Assembly (NCBI RefSeq): GCF_028994805.1
Contig: NZ_JAJQQP010000015.1
Location: forward strand, 1 to 64,000
DNA: 64,000 nucleotides
Direction: 5' to 3'
From: Promicromonospora iranensis
GTDB taxonomy: Bacteria; Actinomycetota; Actinomycetes; Actinomycetales; Cellulomonadaceae
Below are positions 42,110-50,515 of this stretch, one piece after another. Positions within the stretch are counted from its first letter, which is position 1. The number at the start of each line of letters is the position of its first letter. The notes below the pieces were generated by a model that ran no database searches, had not been told where the DNA came from, and saw only the letters and a program-made list of their open reading frames with translations. The translations under genes were made by a program, and so were the position numbers.

Positions 42110-42333
42110 TCCTGCTCTCCGTACCGCCGGACCCACATCTTGATGACGTCCTCCGGGATCTCGATCAGCGCCTCGTGGTCGGGCACGTCGCCGACGTCGG
42201 CAAGCACCTGCGGGTCGGTGACCTTCCAGCCCTGGGCGATGTAGGTCTTGCGGTCGGTGCGGTCGGTCGCGAACAGCGTCGGTGACTGGTTGTCGCGGGA
42301 TTCGGGATCCTTGCCGAGGAAAGTTGCGCGCAT
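42106..42333 (-). CDS. 75-aa first gene of the DUF6879 module
   Basis: A short protein (MRATFLGKDPESRDNQSPTL, then TYIAQGWKVTDP and EALIEIPEDVIKMWVRRYG). The pattern FLGKDPES...SPTL is familiar from small genes preceding DUF6879/DUF5753 genes in streptomycetes. An AAAGGGA site precedes the ATG. Function unknown. Confidence 0.75.
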   Translation of the reverse strand: MRATFLGKDPESRDNQSPTLFATDRTDRKTYIAQGWKVTDPQVLADVGDVPDHEALIEIPEDVIKMWVRRYGEQE

Positions 42334-42424
42334 GTCTGGTCCCTTTCTCGAACGGATGAGGTCCAGCCATCGTCGATGCGGTACCGGTCGGCGTCAAGGG
42401 CGCAGTGTGAAGCGGGCCACACGC

Positions 42425-42464
42425 ACGCACGGCCCGACGTCCAGGCGGGCGTCGGGCCGTGCGT
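42425..42464. terminator. 15-bp-stem hairpin between host methyltransferase and cargo
   Basis: ACGCACGGCCCGACG (42425-42439) pairs perfectly with CGTCGGGCCGTGCGT (42450-42464), loop 10 nt. It lies 110 bp downstream of the methyltransferase stop on the minus strand and upstream of the cargo module, so it probably stops host read-through into phage genes. No T tract on either strand. Confidence 0.6.
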
Positions 42465-42503
42465 CATATGTGCGTCACCAGCGTCAGGTCGGTACGGATT
42501 CCT

Positions 42504-42603
42504 CCGGTCCCCTGCGGTTGGACGCTCGCGGCATCCATCACGCCGAGCGATGCGTTTTCGCAGGTCAGCGACCCGTTACGGCTCCTGCCGGTCTCCTGCG
42601 GTT
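42504..42603. repeat. Repeated 16-mer beside attR, candidate Int arm sites
   Basis: CCGGTCCCCTGCGGTT (42504-42519) and CCGGTCTCCTGCGGTT (42588-42603) differ at one base, are in the same orientation and start 84 bp apart; the second ends 3 bp before the att core. Phage integrases bind short arm-type repeats flanking the core, so these could be P' arm sites. The rest of 42334-42606 holds the hairpin at 42425 and the 3' codons of the methyltransferase gene. Confidence 0.42.
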
Positions 42604-43970
42604 CCTCGGTCCAGGACCGCTACCGCCTCGACGTGGTGCGTGTGCGGGAACAGGTCGAACCCGCGCACCCCCGAGAGCGTGTAGCCGTGCGCGGCCAGGT
42701 AGCCGACGTCGCGCGCGAGCGCCGCCGGGTCGCACGCCACGTACACGATGCGACGCGGGGCGCGGGCGGCGATCGCGTCGACCACGGCCCGGCCGGCGCC
42801 CGACCGCGGCGGGTCCAGCACCACGACGTCGGCCGTCGGCACGGCGTCCGACCCGAGCACCTGGTCCACGGCGCCGACCTCGAGCGTCACCTGCGGAGAC
42901 GCGTGGGCGTTGCGGCGGGCGTCCTTCGCCGCCTGCTCGTCCCCCTCGACGGCGACCACCCGGCCCTCGGGCCCGACGGCGTCCGCGAGCGGCAGCGTGA
43001 ACAGCCCGGCGCCGGAGTACAGGTCCAGGACGGTGGCCCCGGCCAGCTCGCCGGACGCCTCCAGCACGGCGCGCGTCAGCACGGACGGCGCCTCGCGGTG
43101 CACCTGCCAGAAGCCGCCGGCGGCCACGCGGTAGCGGTGCGCGCCCCACGGCCCGGCCACGAACTCGCTCACGGAGCGGCGGGCGTTGGGCCGGGTGTCG
43201 GGCTTCCCGCGGCGCCACGGCTCGCCGTCGACCAGCAGCACCGGCTCGCCCTCGGACGGCGCCACCAGGGTCAGCTGTGCGCCCGGCGCCCAGGTGCGGG
43301 TGAACACGTCCTCGGCCACGGCGAACGCCGCGACCTCCGCGGTGCCGAGCGGCATCTTCTTCAGCGCCACGGCGTCGTGCGAGCGGTGCTTGCGCATGCC
43401 GGCGTGCCCGGCGGCGTCGGCCACCAGGTCGATCCGGGTGCGGTAGTGCAGGCCGCGGCGCTCGTCGTCGCCGGGCGCGGCCTCGACGGTGACCTCCCGG
43501 GCCAGCCACTCCGGGTCGATGCGGGCAAGGCGCTGCAGCTGCTCGACGAGCACGTCGGTCTTCCAGCGCCGCTGGGCGGGGAGCGAGACGTGCGAGAGCT
43601 CCCCACCGCCCACGCCGTCGGCTCCCGCGGCGGGCCAGGCGGGCTCGACGCGGTCGGGCGAGGCCTGCAGCACCTCGACGGCGTCGGCGCGCCAGAAGCT
43701 GGAGCCACCCTCGGTGACGCGGGCGCGGACCCGTTCGCCCGGCAGGGTGTGCCGCACGAAGACGACGCGACCGTCGAGGCGGGCCACGCAGTGGCCGCCG
43801 TGCGCGACGGGACCGACCTCCAGCTCGACCTCGGTGCCCACCTCGGGTGCGGGCACGTCGCTGACGCGACGGCCGCGGTCCGGCCGCGGGGAGCGCTGCG
43901 GACGGCGGCGCGGGCGGCCGCCCGTCTCGGGGTCGGCGGGCGCGGAACGACGGTCGGGGTTGCTGGGCAT
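42576..43970 (-). CDS. TRAM-domain RNA (uracil-5-)-methyltransferase, attB gene
   Basis: A 464-aa RumA/TrmA-family enzyme that makes 5-methyluridine in rRNA or tRNA. An Arg/Pro-rich N-terminus precedes the TRAM domain (about 42-100), then the SAM-binding LDLYSGAGLF (316-325), VLDPPRSG (385-391), nucleophile C413 (VACDP) and general base E448 (FPHTHHVEAV). The Fe-S cysteines of E. coli RlmD are absent. The last ten residues (RGTAGDRQEP region) are phage-encoded. Orthologous position to Rv2689c. Confidence 0.92.
   Translation of the reverse strand: MPSNPDRRSAPADPETGGRPRRRPQRSPRPDRGRRVSDVPAPEVGTEVELEVGPVAHGGHCVARLDGRVVFVRHTLPGERVRARVTEGGSSFWRADAVEVLQASPDRVEPAWPAAGADGVGGGELSHVSLPAQRRWKTDVLVEQLQRLARIDPEWLAREVTVEAAPGDDERRGLHYRTRIDLVADAAGHAGMRKHRSHDAVALKKMPLGTAEVAAFAVAEDVFTRTWAPGAQLTLVAPSEGEPVLLVDGEPWRRGKPDTRPNARRSVSEFVAGPWGAHRYRVAAGGFWQVHREAPSVLTRAVLEASGELAGATVLDLYSGAGLFTLPLADAVGPEGRVVAVEGDEQAAKDARRNAHASPQVTLEVGAVDQVLGSDAVPTADVVVLDPPRSGAGRAVVDAIAARAPRRIVYVACDPAALARDVGYLAAHGYTLSGVRGFDLFPHTHHVEAVAVLDRGTAGDRQEP
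42607..42651. repeat. attR core (45-bp direct repeat)
   Basis: Identical to 1-45. On the minus strand it encodes residues F441 to D454 plus two bases of R455 of the RNA methyltransferase, including catalytic E448, so integration keeps the motif intact and changes only the last ten residues. Confidence 0.95.
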
Positions 43971-43988
43971 GCCCCCAGTATCCCCTGC

Positions 43989-45986
43989 CTAGATCCGCCT
44001 GCCGTGCATGAACGTGTCGTCCTCGAGGCCGGTGTGGCCGCGCGACGAGGCGAGCTGCCACGGCACCGACGCCACGACGACCCCGGGCGTGAACAGCAGG
44101 CTGCCCTTGAGGCGCAGCGCCGACTGGTTGTGCAGCAGCTGCTCCCACCAGTGGCCCACCACGTACTCGGGGATGTAGACGATCACGAGGTCGCGCGGCG
44201 ACTCGCGGCGCACCGACCGCACGTACTTGAGCACGGGCCGGGTGATCTCACGGTAGGGCGAGTCGAGGATGCGCAGGGGAACGGGCAGGTCAAGGGTCTC
44301 CCACTCGGCGACGAGCCCGTCGATGTCCTCCCGGTCCACGCCCACCGTGACGGCCTCGATCACGTTGGGCCGTGCGGCCCGCGCGTAGGCCAGGGCCCGC
44401 ATGGTCGGCTTGTGCACCTTGGAGACCAGCACGACGGCGTGCACCCGGCTGGGCAGCGCGCGGGCCGCGGAGATGTCGTCGAGCGCGAGCTCCTCGCGCA
44501 CGCGGTCGTAGTGCTTGCGGATCCCCCGCATGAGGACGAACAGCACACCCATCGCCAGGAGCGTGATCCAGGCGCCGTGGGTGAACTTGGTCACCAGCAC
44601 GATGATCAGGACGGTCCCGGTGAACCCGAAGCCGATGCCGTTGACCACCCGCGAGCGCTTCATGCGGCTGCGCACCGTCGGGTTCGGCTCGGTGCGCAGC
44701 TCCCGGGTCCAGTGCCGCAGCATGCCGAGCTGGGACAGGGTGAACGAGACGAAGACGCCCACGATGTAGAGCTGGATCAGCCGCGTCGTGGAGGCGTCGA
44801 ACGCGACGATCAGCACGATCGCCGCGATGGCGAGCGTGACGATGCCGTTGGAGAACGCGAGGCGGTCGCCCCGGGTGTGCAGCTGGCGCGGCAGGTACCC
44901 GTCGCGGCCCAGGATCGAGCCCAGCACGGGGAACCCGTTGAACGCGGTGTTGGCGGCGAGCACCAGGATCAGGCCCGTGACGGCGGACACCGCGTAGAAG
45001 GCCGGCGGGAAGCCGGAGAACACCGCCTCGGCGAGCTGGCCGATCACGGGGATCTGCACGTAGTCCGTCGAGACCGGCTCTCCGTTCACCTGCAGCTGGC
45101 TGTGCGGGTCCTCGGCGAAGCGGACGCCGGTGGCCTGGGCCAGGAGCAGGATCGAGATGATCATCGTCGAGGAGATGGTGCCGAGCAGCAGCAGCGTCGT
45201 CGCGGCGTTGCGCGACTTGGGCTTGCGGAACGCCGGCACGCCGTTGCTGATCGCCTCGACGCCGGTCAGGGCGGCGCAGCCGGAGGCGAACGCGCGGGCC
45301 AGGAGGAACGCGCCGCCGATACCGACCAGCCCCTGGTCGAACGCGGCCTCCCCCACGAGCTCGTACCCGGAGCTCGCGGCCTGCGGCAGGTTCCCGGCGA
45401 AGTAGCGGACGGCGCCGGTGACGACCAGCGCCCCGATGATCGCCATGTAGCAGTAGGTCGGTACCGCGAACGCCGTACCGGACTCCCGGACACCGCGCAG
45501 GTTGATCAGGGTGAGCACGGAGACCGCCACCACTGCCGCGACGACCTCGTGGTCCCGCAGCCCCGGGACGGCCGCCGACGCGTAGTGGGCCGCGGCCGAG
45601 ATGGACACGGCGACCGTGAGCACGTAGTCGACGAGCAGGGCGGACGCGACGCCGATGCCCGCCGTCCGGCCGAGGTTGGTGGTGGCTACCTCGTAGTCGC
45701 CGCCGCCGGACGGGTAGGCCCGCACGTTCTGCCGGTAGGACGCGACCACGATGAGGAGCACGACGACCACGACGAGGCCGACCCACGGCGAGAACGCCAG
45801 GGCGGCGACGCCGGCCAGCGAGAGGGTCAGGAGGATCTCGTCCGGAGCGTAGGCCACGGACGACAGGGCGTCCGAGGCGAACACCGGCAGGGCGACCCGT
45901 TTGGGCAGCAGCGTGCGCCCCAGGCTCTCGCTACGTTTGGGGCGGCCGACCAGTAGTCGCTTGGCCGCATCGACGATGTCCGACAC
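43989..45986 (-). CDS. APC-family permease
   Basis: A 665-aa integral membrane protein with about 12 hydrophobic segments (from about residue 30 to 490) starting with ALPVFASDALSSVAYAPDEI, then a soluble C-terminal domain (HAVVLVSKVHKPTMRALAYA) resembling universal-stress folds. The family transports amino acids or cations; divergence from two TrkA genes hints at a K+ link, as in the Rv2690c-ceoBC locus. GTG 45986 was chosen because upstream codons are non-conserved and cross the divergent promoter region. Confidence 0.88.
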   Translation of the reverse strand: MSDIVDAAKRLLVGRPKRSESLGRTLLPKRVALPVFASDALSSVAYAPDEILLTLSLAGVAALAFSPWVGLVVVVVLLIVVASYRQNVRAYPSGGGDYEVATTNLGRTAGIGVASALLVDYVLTVAVSISAAAHYASAAVPGLRDHEVVAAVVAVSVLTLINLRGVRESGTAFAVPTYCYMAIIGALVVTGAVRYFAGNLPQAASSGYELVGEAAFDQGLVGIGGAFLLARAFASGCAALTGVEAISNGVPAFRKPKSRNAATTLLLLGTISSTMIISILLLAQATGVRFAEDPHSQLQVNGEPVSTDYVQIPVIGQLAEAVFSGFPPAFYAVSAVTGLILVLAANTAFNGFPVLGSILGRDGYLPRQLHTRGDRLAFSNGIVTLAIAAIVLIVAFDASTTRLIQLYIVGVFVSFTLSQLGMLRHWTRELRTEPNPTVRSRMKRSRVVNGIGFGFTGTVLIIVLVTKFTHGAWITLLAMGVLFVLMRGIRKHYDRVREELALDDISAARALPSRVHAVVLVSKVHKPTMRALAYARAARPNVIEAVTVGVDREDIDGLVAEWETLDLPVPLRILDSPYREITRPVLKYVRSVRRESPRDLVIVYIPEYVVGHWWEQLLHNQSALRLKGSLLFTPGVVVASVPWQLASSRGHTGLEDDTFMHGRRI

Positions 45987-46056
45987 GTTGGAAGACTCTA
46001 TGCCTGCCGATGGCCCGGAGCGCACCGGAGGGCCGCGGCGCGGTAGCGTTCCGTTC

Positions 46057-46725
46057 GTGCACTTCGTGATCATGGGCTGCGGCCGTGTGGGCTCCAGCCT
46101 CGCCCAGGAGATCGAGGGCCGCGGACACTCCGTCGCCGTCATCGATCAGAACCCGGACGCGTTCCGGCGCCTGCCCTCGGACTTCTCGGGCAAGAAGGTG
46201 ACCGGCGTGGGCTTCGACCGGGACACGCTCGTCCAGGCGGGGATCGAGGACACCTACGCGTTCGCCGCGGTGTCCGACGGCGACAACTCGAACATCCTGT
46301 CCGCCCGGGTGGTCCGCGAGACCTATGGCGTCGACAACGTGGTGGCCCGCATCTACGACCCGCACCGCGCGGAGATCTACCAGCGGCTGGGCATCCCCAC
46401 GGTCGCCACCGTGCGCTGGACCGCCGACCAGGTGCTGCGCCGGATGCTGCCGATGGGCTCCACCGACGAGTACCTCGACCCCTCGGGCACCGTCCGGCTG
46501 GCGCAGATCGACTACCACCGGCGCTGGGTCGGCCGGCCCGTGCTCCACATCGAGGCCGCGACCGGCGCGCGGGTCGCCTTCGTGACCCGGTACACCATCG
46601 CGGTCCTGCCCACGCCCGACATCGTGCTCCAGGAGAACGACGTGCTGCACCTCCTCATGACGACGGACGCCTCCGCCGACGTCGAGCGGATCCTCACCGC
46701 CGCGCCGACCACCGAGGAGGACTGA
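46057..46725 (+). CDS. TrkA-type K+ uptake regulator (CeoB-like)
   Basis: A 222-aa protein with an RCK-N Rossmann domain (GCGRVGSSLAQEIEGRGHSV, then acidic DQN) and a TrkA-C domain (from about 140). It binds nucleotide and gates a K+ transporter. TAGCGT (46044-46049) precedes GTG 46057 by 7 nt, suggesting a leaderless start. Pairs with the next gene, whose ATG overlaps its stop. Confidence 0.88.
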   Translation: MHFVIMGCGRVGSSLAQEIEGRGHSVAVIDQNPDAFRRLPSDFSGKKVTGVGFDRDTLVQAGIEDTYAFAAVSDGDNSNILSARVVRETYGVDNVVARIYDPHRAEIYQRLGIPTVATVRWTADQVLRRMLPMGSTDEYLDPSGTVRLAQIDYHRRWVGRPVLHIEAATGARVAFVTRYTIAVLPTPDIVLQENDVLHLLMTTDASADVERILTAAPTTEED

Positions 46726-47396
46726 TGCGCGTCGTCATCGCGGGGGCCGGGTCCGTGGGCCGCTCGATCGCCCGGGAGCTGCTGAGCCACGAGCACGAGG
46801 TCACCCTGATCGACAAGAACGCCTCGGCCATGCGGGTCTCGCAGGTCCCCGAGGCGGAGTGGGTGCTCGCCGACGCGTGCGAGCTCCCCGCCCTCGAGGC
46901 CTCCGAGATGGAGCAGGCCGACGTCGTGGTGGGCGCCACCGGCGACGACAAGGTCAACCTGGTGTTCTCCCTGCTCGGCAAGACCGAGTTCGGGGTGCCG
47001 CGCACCGTCGCCCGGGTGAACAACCCGAAGAACGAGTGGATGTTCGACCAGTCGTGGGGCGTGGACGTGGCAGTCTCGACGCCGCGCATCATGACCGCGA
47101 TGGTCGAGGAGGCGGTCGCCGTGGGCGACCTGGTGCGCATCTTCAGCTTCCGCCAGTCGCGCGCCGACCTGCTCGAGCTCACGCTGCCCGCCGACTCCCG
47201 TGTCGCCGGGACGCGCGTGGGCCGGGTCGTGTGGCCGGCCGACGTCACGCTCGCGACGATCGTGCGCGACGGCCGGCCGCTCGTGCCCAGCCCGGACGAC
47301 ACCCTGGAGGCCGGCGACGAGCTGCTGCTGGTCGCCGGCGCGGACGCCGACACCGACACCCTGCAGAAGCTCCTGGTGCCGAAGGACGAGGGCTAG
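46725..47396 (+). CDS. TrkA-type K+ uptake regulator (CeoC-like)
   Basis: A 223-aa paralogue: RCK-N (GAGSVGRSIARELLSHEHEV) and RCK-C with DDTLEAGDELLLVAG near the end. Adjacent TrkA pairs are the norm in actinobacteria (ceoB-ceoC) and probably assemble as a hetero-oligomeric ring. Its stop shares CTAG with the convergent DUF3159 gene. Confidence 0.9.
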   Translation: MRVVIAGAGSVGRSIARELLSHEHEVTLIDKNASAMRVSQVPEAEWVLADACELPALEASEMEQADVVVGATGDDKVNLVFSLLGKTEFGVPRTVARVNNPKNEWMFDQSWGVDVAVSTPRIMTAMVEEAVAVGDLVRIFSFRQSRADLLELTLPADSRVAGTRVGRVVWPADVTLATIVRDGRPLVPSPDDTLEAGDELLLVAGADADTDTLQKLLVPKDEG

Positions 47397-48190
47397 GCCG
47401 GAGACTGCACCTTCGGCCGGCGCACGACGTACCAGGTCAGGTACAGGACCAGCGCCCACAGCGGCACGCCGAGCAGCAGGTGGAACGTGCCGAGCCACGC
47501 GATGTCGCCCGCGAAGTACAGCGGCGTCTTGACTGCCAGGCGCAGGGCGAACAGGCCCACCCAGAGCCAGGTGGCGATGGCGTAGGTACGCATCTTGGCC
47601 GGGTCGTCGCGCCAGGCGGTCAGGGCGGCGAACGGCGAGGGCTCGTCGTCACGCTTCGCTTCCTCGTCGGCGCTGCGGCCGGCCTGGGCCTTCACGGTCT
47701 CCGGCGTCAGACCGGCGCGCAGCGCCTCCACCACGTAGCCGACGGCGGGGCGGCGGATCAGGATGCTGCCGAGCAGCACCACGAGGTAGCCGGCGTTGAC
47801 CAGCAGACCGCCCGCGTAGTAGTTCTCCGCCTCGCCGGACGTCCAGGCCCACACCACGCCGATCGCGATGCCGAGCAGGCCGCCCAGCGCCTGCGTGACG
47901 GGTGTGCGCTGCACCAGCCGCGCCACCACCAGCACCAGGGCGGACACGACCGACGCGACGAGCGGGATCACCAGGTTGGGGGTGGAGATCACGAACGCGA
48001 CCACGAACACCAGGCCGGGGAGCACCGCCTCCACCAGGCCACGCACGCCGCCGATCGCCTGCGCCGCGGAGAACTCCTCGCCGGCGAGGGCACGCACGCC
48101 GCGCGCCGGTGCCTGCGCAGGGGCCTGGTCGGGCTGCTGCTCGGGCTGCGGGGACACGTCAGGACGTGCGGGTTCGCTCATGGGGCTCAT
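47393..48190 (-). CDS. DUF3159 membrane protein
   Basis: A 265-aa protein with a Pro/Gln-rich cytoplasmic start and about six hydrophobic segments; IGGVRGLVEAVLPGLVFVVA and the C-terminal VPLWALVLYLTWYVVRRPKV match the DUF3159 pattern. Conserved in actinobacteria next to ceoBC; function unknown. Start chosen at ATG 48190; ATG 48181 is equally possible. Confidence 0.82.
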   Translation of the reverse strand: MSPMSEPARPDVSPQPEQQPDQAPAQAPARGVRALAGEEFSAAQAIGGVRGLVEAVLPGLVFVVAFVISTPNLVIPLVASVVSALVLVVARLVQRTPVTQALGGLLGIAIGVVWAWTSGEAENYYAGGLLVNAGYLVVLLGSILIRRPAVGYVVEALRAGLTPETVKAQAGRSADEEAKRDDEPSPFAALTAWRDDPAKMRTYAIATWLWVGLFALRLAVKTPLYFAGDIAWLGTFHLLLGVPLWALVLYLTWYVVRRPKVQSPA

Positions 48191-48223
48191 TGTGCCGTGC
48201 TCACCGGGGTGCTGACCCACCCG

Positions 48224-48604
48224 TCACTCGCCGGGCCGGGGCCGGAGCTCGTACCGCGGGTTGAACATGGTGCGGCGCCCGTCGACGTCGCACACCATGC
48301 CCTCGACGCGGATGCGGCGGCCGGGCTCGACGCCGTCGATCGTCCGACGGCCGAGCCAGACGAGGTCCAGGGCGCCGGAGCCGTCGAACAGCTCCGCCTC
48401 CACGGTGGGCACGCCCTCCCGGGGCCGCAGCACCACCGAGCGCAGCACGCCGGCCACCTTGCCGCGGGACCGGACCGGTACCGACGCGACGGCCATGCAG
48501 CCCACGTTCCGGGAGGCGTCGGCGCGTTCCTCGGTGTCCCGGACCTCCTCGTCGGACGCCAGCGACTCCGCGATGCGGGACGCGAGGCTCGAGCGCAGCG
48601 ACAT
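48224..48604 (-). CDS. OB-fold nucleic-acid-binding protein
   Basis: A 126-aa protein with an OB-fold strand pattern (VRSRGKVAGVLRSVVLRPRE, ELFDGSGALDLVWLG, RRIRVEGMV). Equivalent to Rv2694c by gene order. The N-terminal 30 residues are helical (SLRSSLASRIAESLAS). Confidence 0.82.
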   Translation of the reverse strand: MSLRSSLASRIAESLASDEEVRDTEERADASRNVGCMAVASVPVRSRGKVAGVLRSVVLRPREGVPTVEAELFDGSGALDLVWLGRRTIDGVEPGRRIRVEGMVCDVDGRRTMFNPRYELRPRPGE

Positions 48605-48619
48605 CAGTGGTTCACCTCG

Positions 48620-49345
48620 TCAGCCGATCTGAGTGATCTCGGGGCCGCGGCGCAGAGGATCGATGTCGGACATCTGCGGTACGGCGCCCTCCGGCCCGGC
48701 AGCAGCCGCTGCCGGCTGTGCACCATCCTTGCGCGCCGACTTCGGCAGCGCCAGGGGCAGCAGGTCACGGGGCGGGCGCGGGCTCTGGTCGCGCACCACG
48801 ACGATGTTCGCGAACACGGACTCCAGCGCCTTGGCCGCCTCGGCGTCGAGGGCCGCCTTGCCCGCGAGCACCCCACGGATGAACCAGCGAGGACCGTCCA
48901 CACCGACGAACCGCGCCGGACGCTGGCCGGCCTGCCCGTCCGGGCCCTTCACCGGCATGCGGACCAGCAGCTCGCGACCGAACACGCCGGGCACGTCGTC
49001 GACGATCCCGCCCTGCCCGCTCACGGACTGCGCGATCTCGTGCCGGATCTCGTCCCAGATGCCCTCGCTGCGTGGCGCGGCGAAGGCCTGGATCTGGAGG
49101 TTCGACCCCTCCAGCGCAGCCGTCACCCCCGTCACCTTCTGCGTCTTCTTGTCGATCTCCATGCGGAGCTCGAGACCTGGCATCACCGGCAGCCAGATGG
49201 CACCGAGGTCGACGCGGGGACCCATCTCCTCCACCTGCGACCGGTCGAAGGGTCCGTGGGGCCGCTTCTGCTGCTCGGCCTCCACCGACGCCCACTCGAC
49301 CGGTGCGGGCTCATTCGCCGTGCCTCGTCGGCTGAACAGACCCAC
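48620..49345 (-). CDS. DUF3710 family protein
   Basis: A 241-aa protein. GTG 49345 gives the family-like start MGLFSRRG and has GAAGGA 8 nt upstream; in-frame codons before it lack a ribosome site. The core GPRVDLGAIWLPVMPGLELR and FVGVDGPRWFIRGVLAG match DUF3710. Conserved between dut and the OB-fold gene across actinobacteria; role unknown. Confidence 0.83.
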   Translation of the reverse strand: MGLFSRRGTANEPAPVEWASVEAEQQKRPHGPFDRSQVEEMGPRVDLGAIWLPVMPGLELRMEIDKKTQKVTGVTAALEGSNLQIQAFAAPRSEGIWDEIRHEIAQSVSGQGGIVDDVPGVFGRELLVRMPVKGPDGQAGQRPARFVGVDGPRWFIRGVLAGKAALDAEAAKALESVFANIVVVRDQSPRPPRDLLPLALPKSARKDGAQPAAAAAGPEGAVPQMSDIDPLRRGPEITQIG

Positions 49346-49485
49346 AGCCACGCTCCTTCGTAGTTCGTCGTCCTGCGTGCGCACACGAATACAGCGCACA
49401 GCAGCGTTATCCACTCGTTACTTACAGACTAGACCCGTCCGAGGTGGTGCCGGTACGGAAGTCGGGACCGCTGGGCGCCGGGCAA

Positions 49486-49962
49486 TCAGCGGCCCGCGAA
49501 ACCGCCGCTTGAGCCGAAGCCGCCGTCGCCACGGTGCGAACCGGGCAGGGTCTCCGCGGGGAGGAACCGGGCCCGCTCCACCTTCTGGATCACGAGCTGC
49601 GCCACCCGGTCGCCACGAGCCAGCTTCACGGCCTCGGTGACGTCGGTGTTGAGCAGCGTGACCTTGATCTCGCCGCGGTAGCCGGCATCGACGGTGCCCG
49701 GCGCGTTCACGATGGTGACCCCGTGCTTCGCGGCCAGCCCCGACCGGGGGTGCACGAACGCCGCGTAGCCGTCCGGCAGCGCTATCGAGACCCCCGTGGG
49801 CACCACCACCCTGCCCTGCGGCGGGATCTCGACGTCGACCGTGGTCACCAGGTCGGCGCCGGCGTCACCGGGGTGCGCGTAGGAGGGGACGGGAACGTCG
49901 TCGAGGAGGCGGATGAGCACGTCTACCGTGCTGCCGTCGTCCGTTGGCACAGGGGTGGGCAC
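49486..49962 (-). CDS. dut: dUTP diphosphatase
   Basis: A 158-aa trimeric dUTPase hydrolysing dUTP to dUMP. The five motifs are visible: HPGDAGADL, RSGLAAKHG, NAPGTVDAGYRGEI, RGDRVAQLVI and the C-terminal RGDGGFGSSG that closes over the substrate. GTG 49962 is preferred because TACTCT lies 6 nt upstream, giving a leaderless start; GTG 49980 would include that box in the gene. Confidence 0.95.
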   Translation of the reverse strand: MPTPVPTDDGSTVDVLIRLLDDVPVPSYAHPGDAGADLVTTVDVEIPPQGRVVVPTGVSIALPDGYAAFVHPRSGLAAKHGVTIVNAPGTVDAGYRGEIKVTLLNTDVTEAVKLARGDRVAQLVIQKVERARFLPAETLPGSHRGDGGFGSSGGFAGR

Positions 49963-49968
49963 GCCGGA

Positions 49969-49974
49969 AGAGTA
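49969..49974 (-). promoter_or_regulatory. -10 box of dut
   Basis: TACTCT (TAnnnT) read on the minus strand, 6 nt before GTG 49962. A TTG-type -35 (TTGCGG) is 20 bp away, longer than ideal. Confidence 0.45.
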
Positions 49975-50051
49975 CGCCACCTCGGCCCGCGCCGCCGCAA
50001 GAGTGACCGGCCGTGCGTCCCCGCAGCGCTCAGGGCTGGGATGATGTCCTC

Positions 50052-50495
50052 ATGACGGCGACCACCCTCACCTTCCACGAGCGTCTTCTGCCCGGTCCCG
50101 GTGGCTGGCTCGGCACGGTCGGTCTGGGCGCCATCGCGGCGATCGCGCTGTGGCCGCTGCACACGACGGCGGCGGTCGTCGTCGGGCTGCTGGTGTGCGT
50201 GGGGTCCGCGGCGGCCCTGGCCGTCACCTCCCCCGTGGTGGAGGTGTCCGACGGCGTCCTGCGGGCCGGCAGCGCCCGGATCCCGGTCACCCTGCTCGGC
50301 CCCGCCGAGGCCCTGGACGTCGCCGCCATGCGGCACGAGCTGGGCCCCGGCCTCGACGGGCGGGCGTACGTCTGTCTGCGCGCGTGGGCCCGGACCGGCG
50401 TGCGGGTCACCCTCGACGACCCGGCGGACCCGACCCCCTACTGGCTCGTCTCCACGCGCCGGCCGCAGCTGCTGGTGGAGGCGCTGCGAGGTTGA
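50052..50495 (+). CDS. DUF3093 membrane protein
   Basis: A 147-aa protein with two hydrophobic helices (about 18-58) and a PH-like soluble C-terminal domain ending DDPADPTPYWLVSTRRPQLL, matching DUF3093. Gene order equals Rv2698. Divergent from dut. Confidence 0.82.
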   Translation: MTATTLTFHERLLPGPGGWLGTVGLGAIAAIALWPLHTTAAVVVGLLVCVGSAAALAVTSPVVEVSDGVLRAGSARIPVTLLGPAEALDVAAMRHELGPGLDGRAYVCLRAWARTGVRVTLDDPADPTPYWLVSTRRPQLLVEALRG

Positions 50496-50515
50496 GACAC
50501 GGCGGCTGACCCCGG

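Larger units (their letters stand above)
1..42651. mobile_element. Complete siphovirus-type prophage, attL to attR
   Basis: An exact 45-bp direct repeat bounds the element. Between the copies lie, in order, an integrase next to attL, a repressor with a divergent control region, an early operon with recombination and replication genes, terminase through tail genes in canonical siphovirus order, endolysin and holin, a terminator, and a right-arm cargo block. No structural gene looks broken and no transposase was seen, so the prophage could be inducible; that is an inference. The window begins at or inside attL, so the repeat may extend further left. Confidence 0.96.

Noticed and set aside
39522-42606. 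Treating the HAD and DUF6879 region as host DNA
   Set aside because: The exact 45-bp att repeat lies beyond it at 42607, so it is inside the integrated element.
42459-45956. A 1165-aa plus-strand open frame
   Set aside because: It is antisense to the methyltransferase and permease genes, both with clear motifs; its His/Arg/Gly-rich translation is a high-GC shadow.
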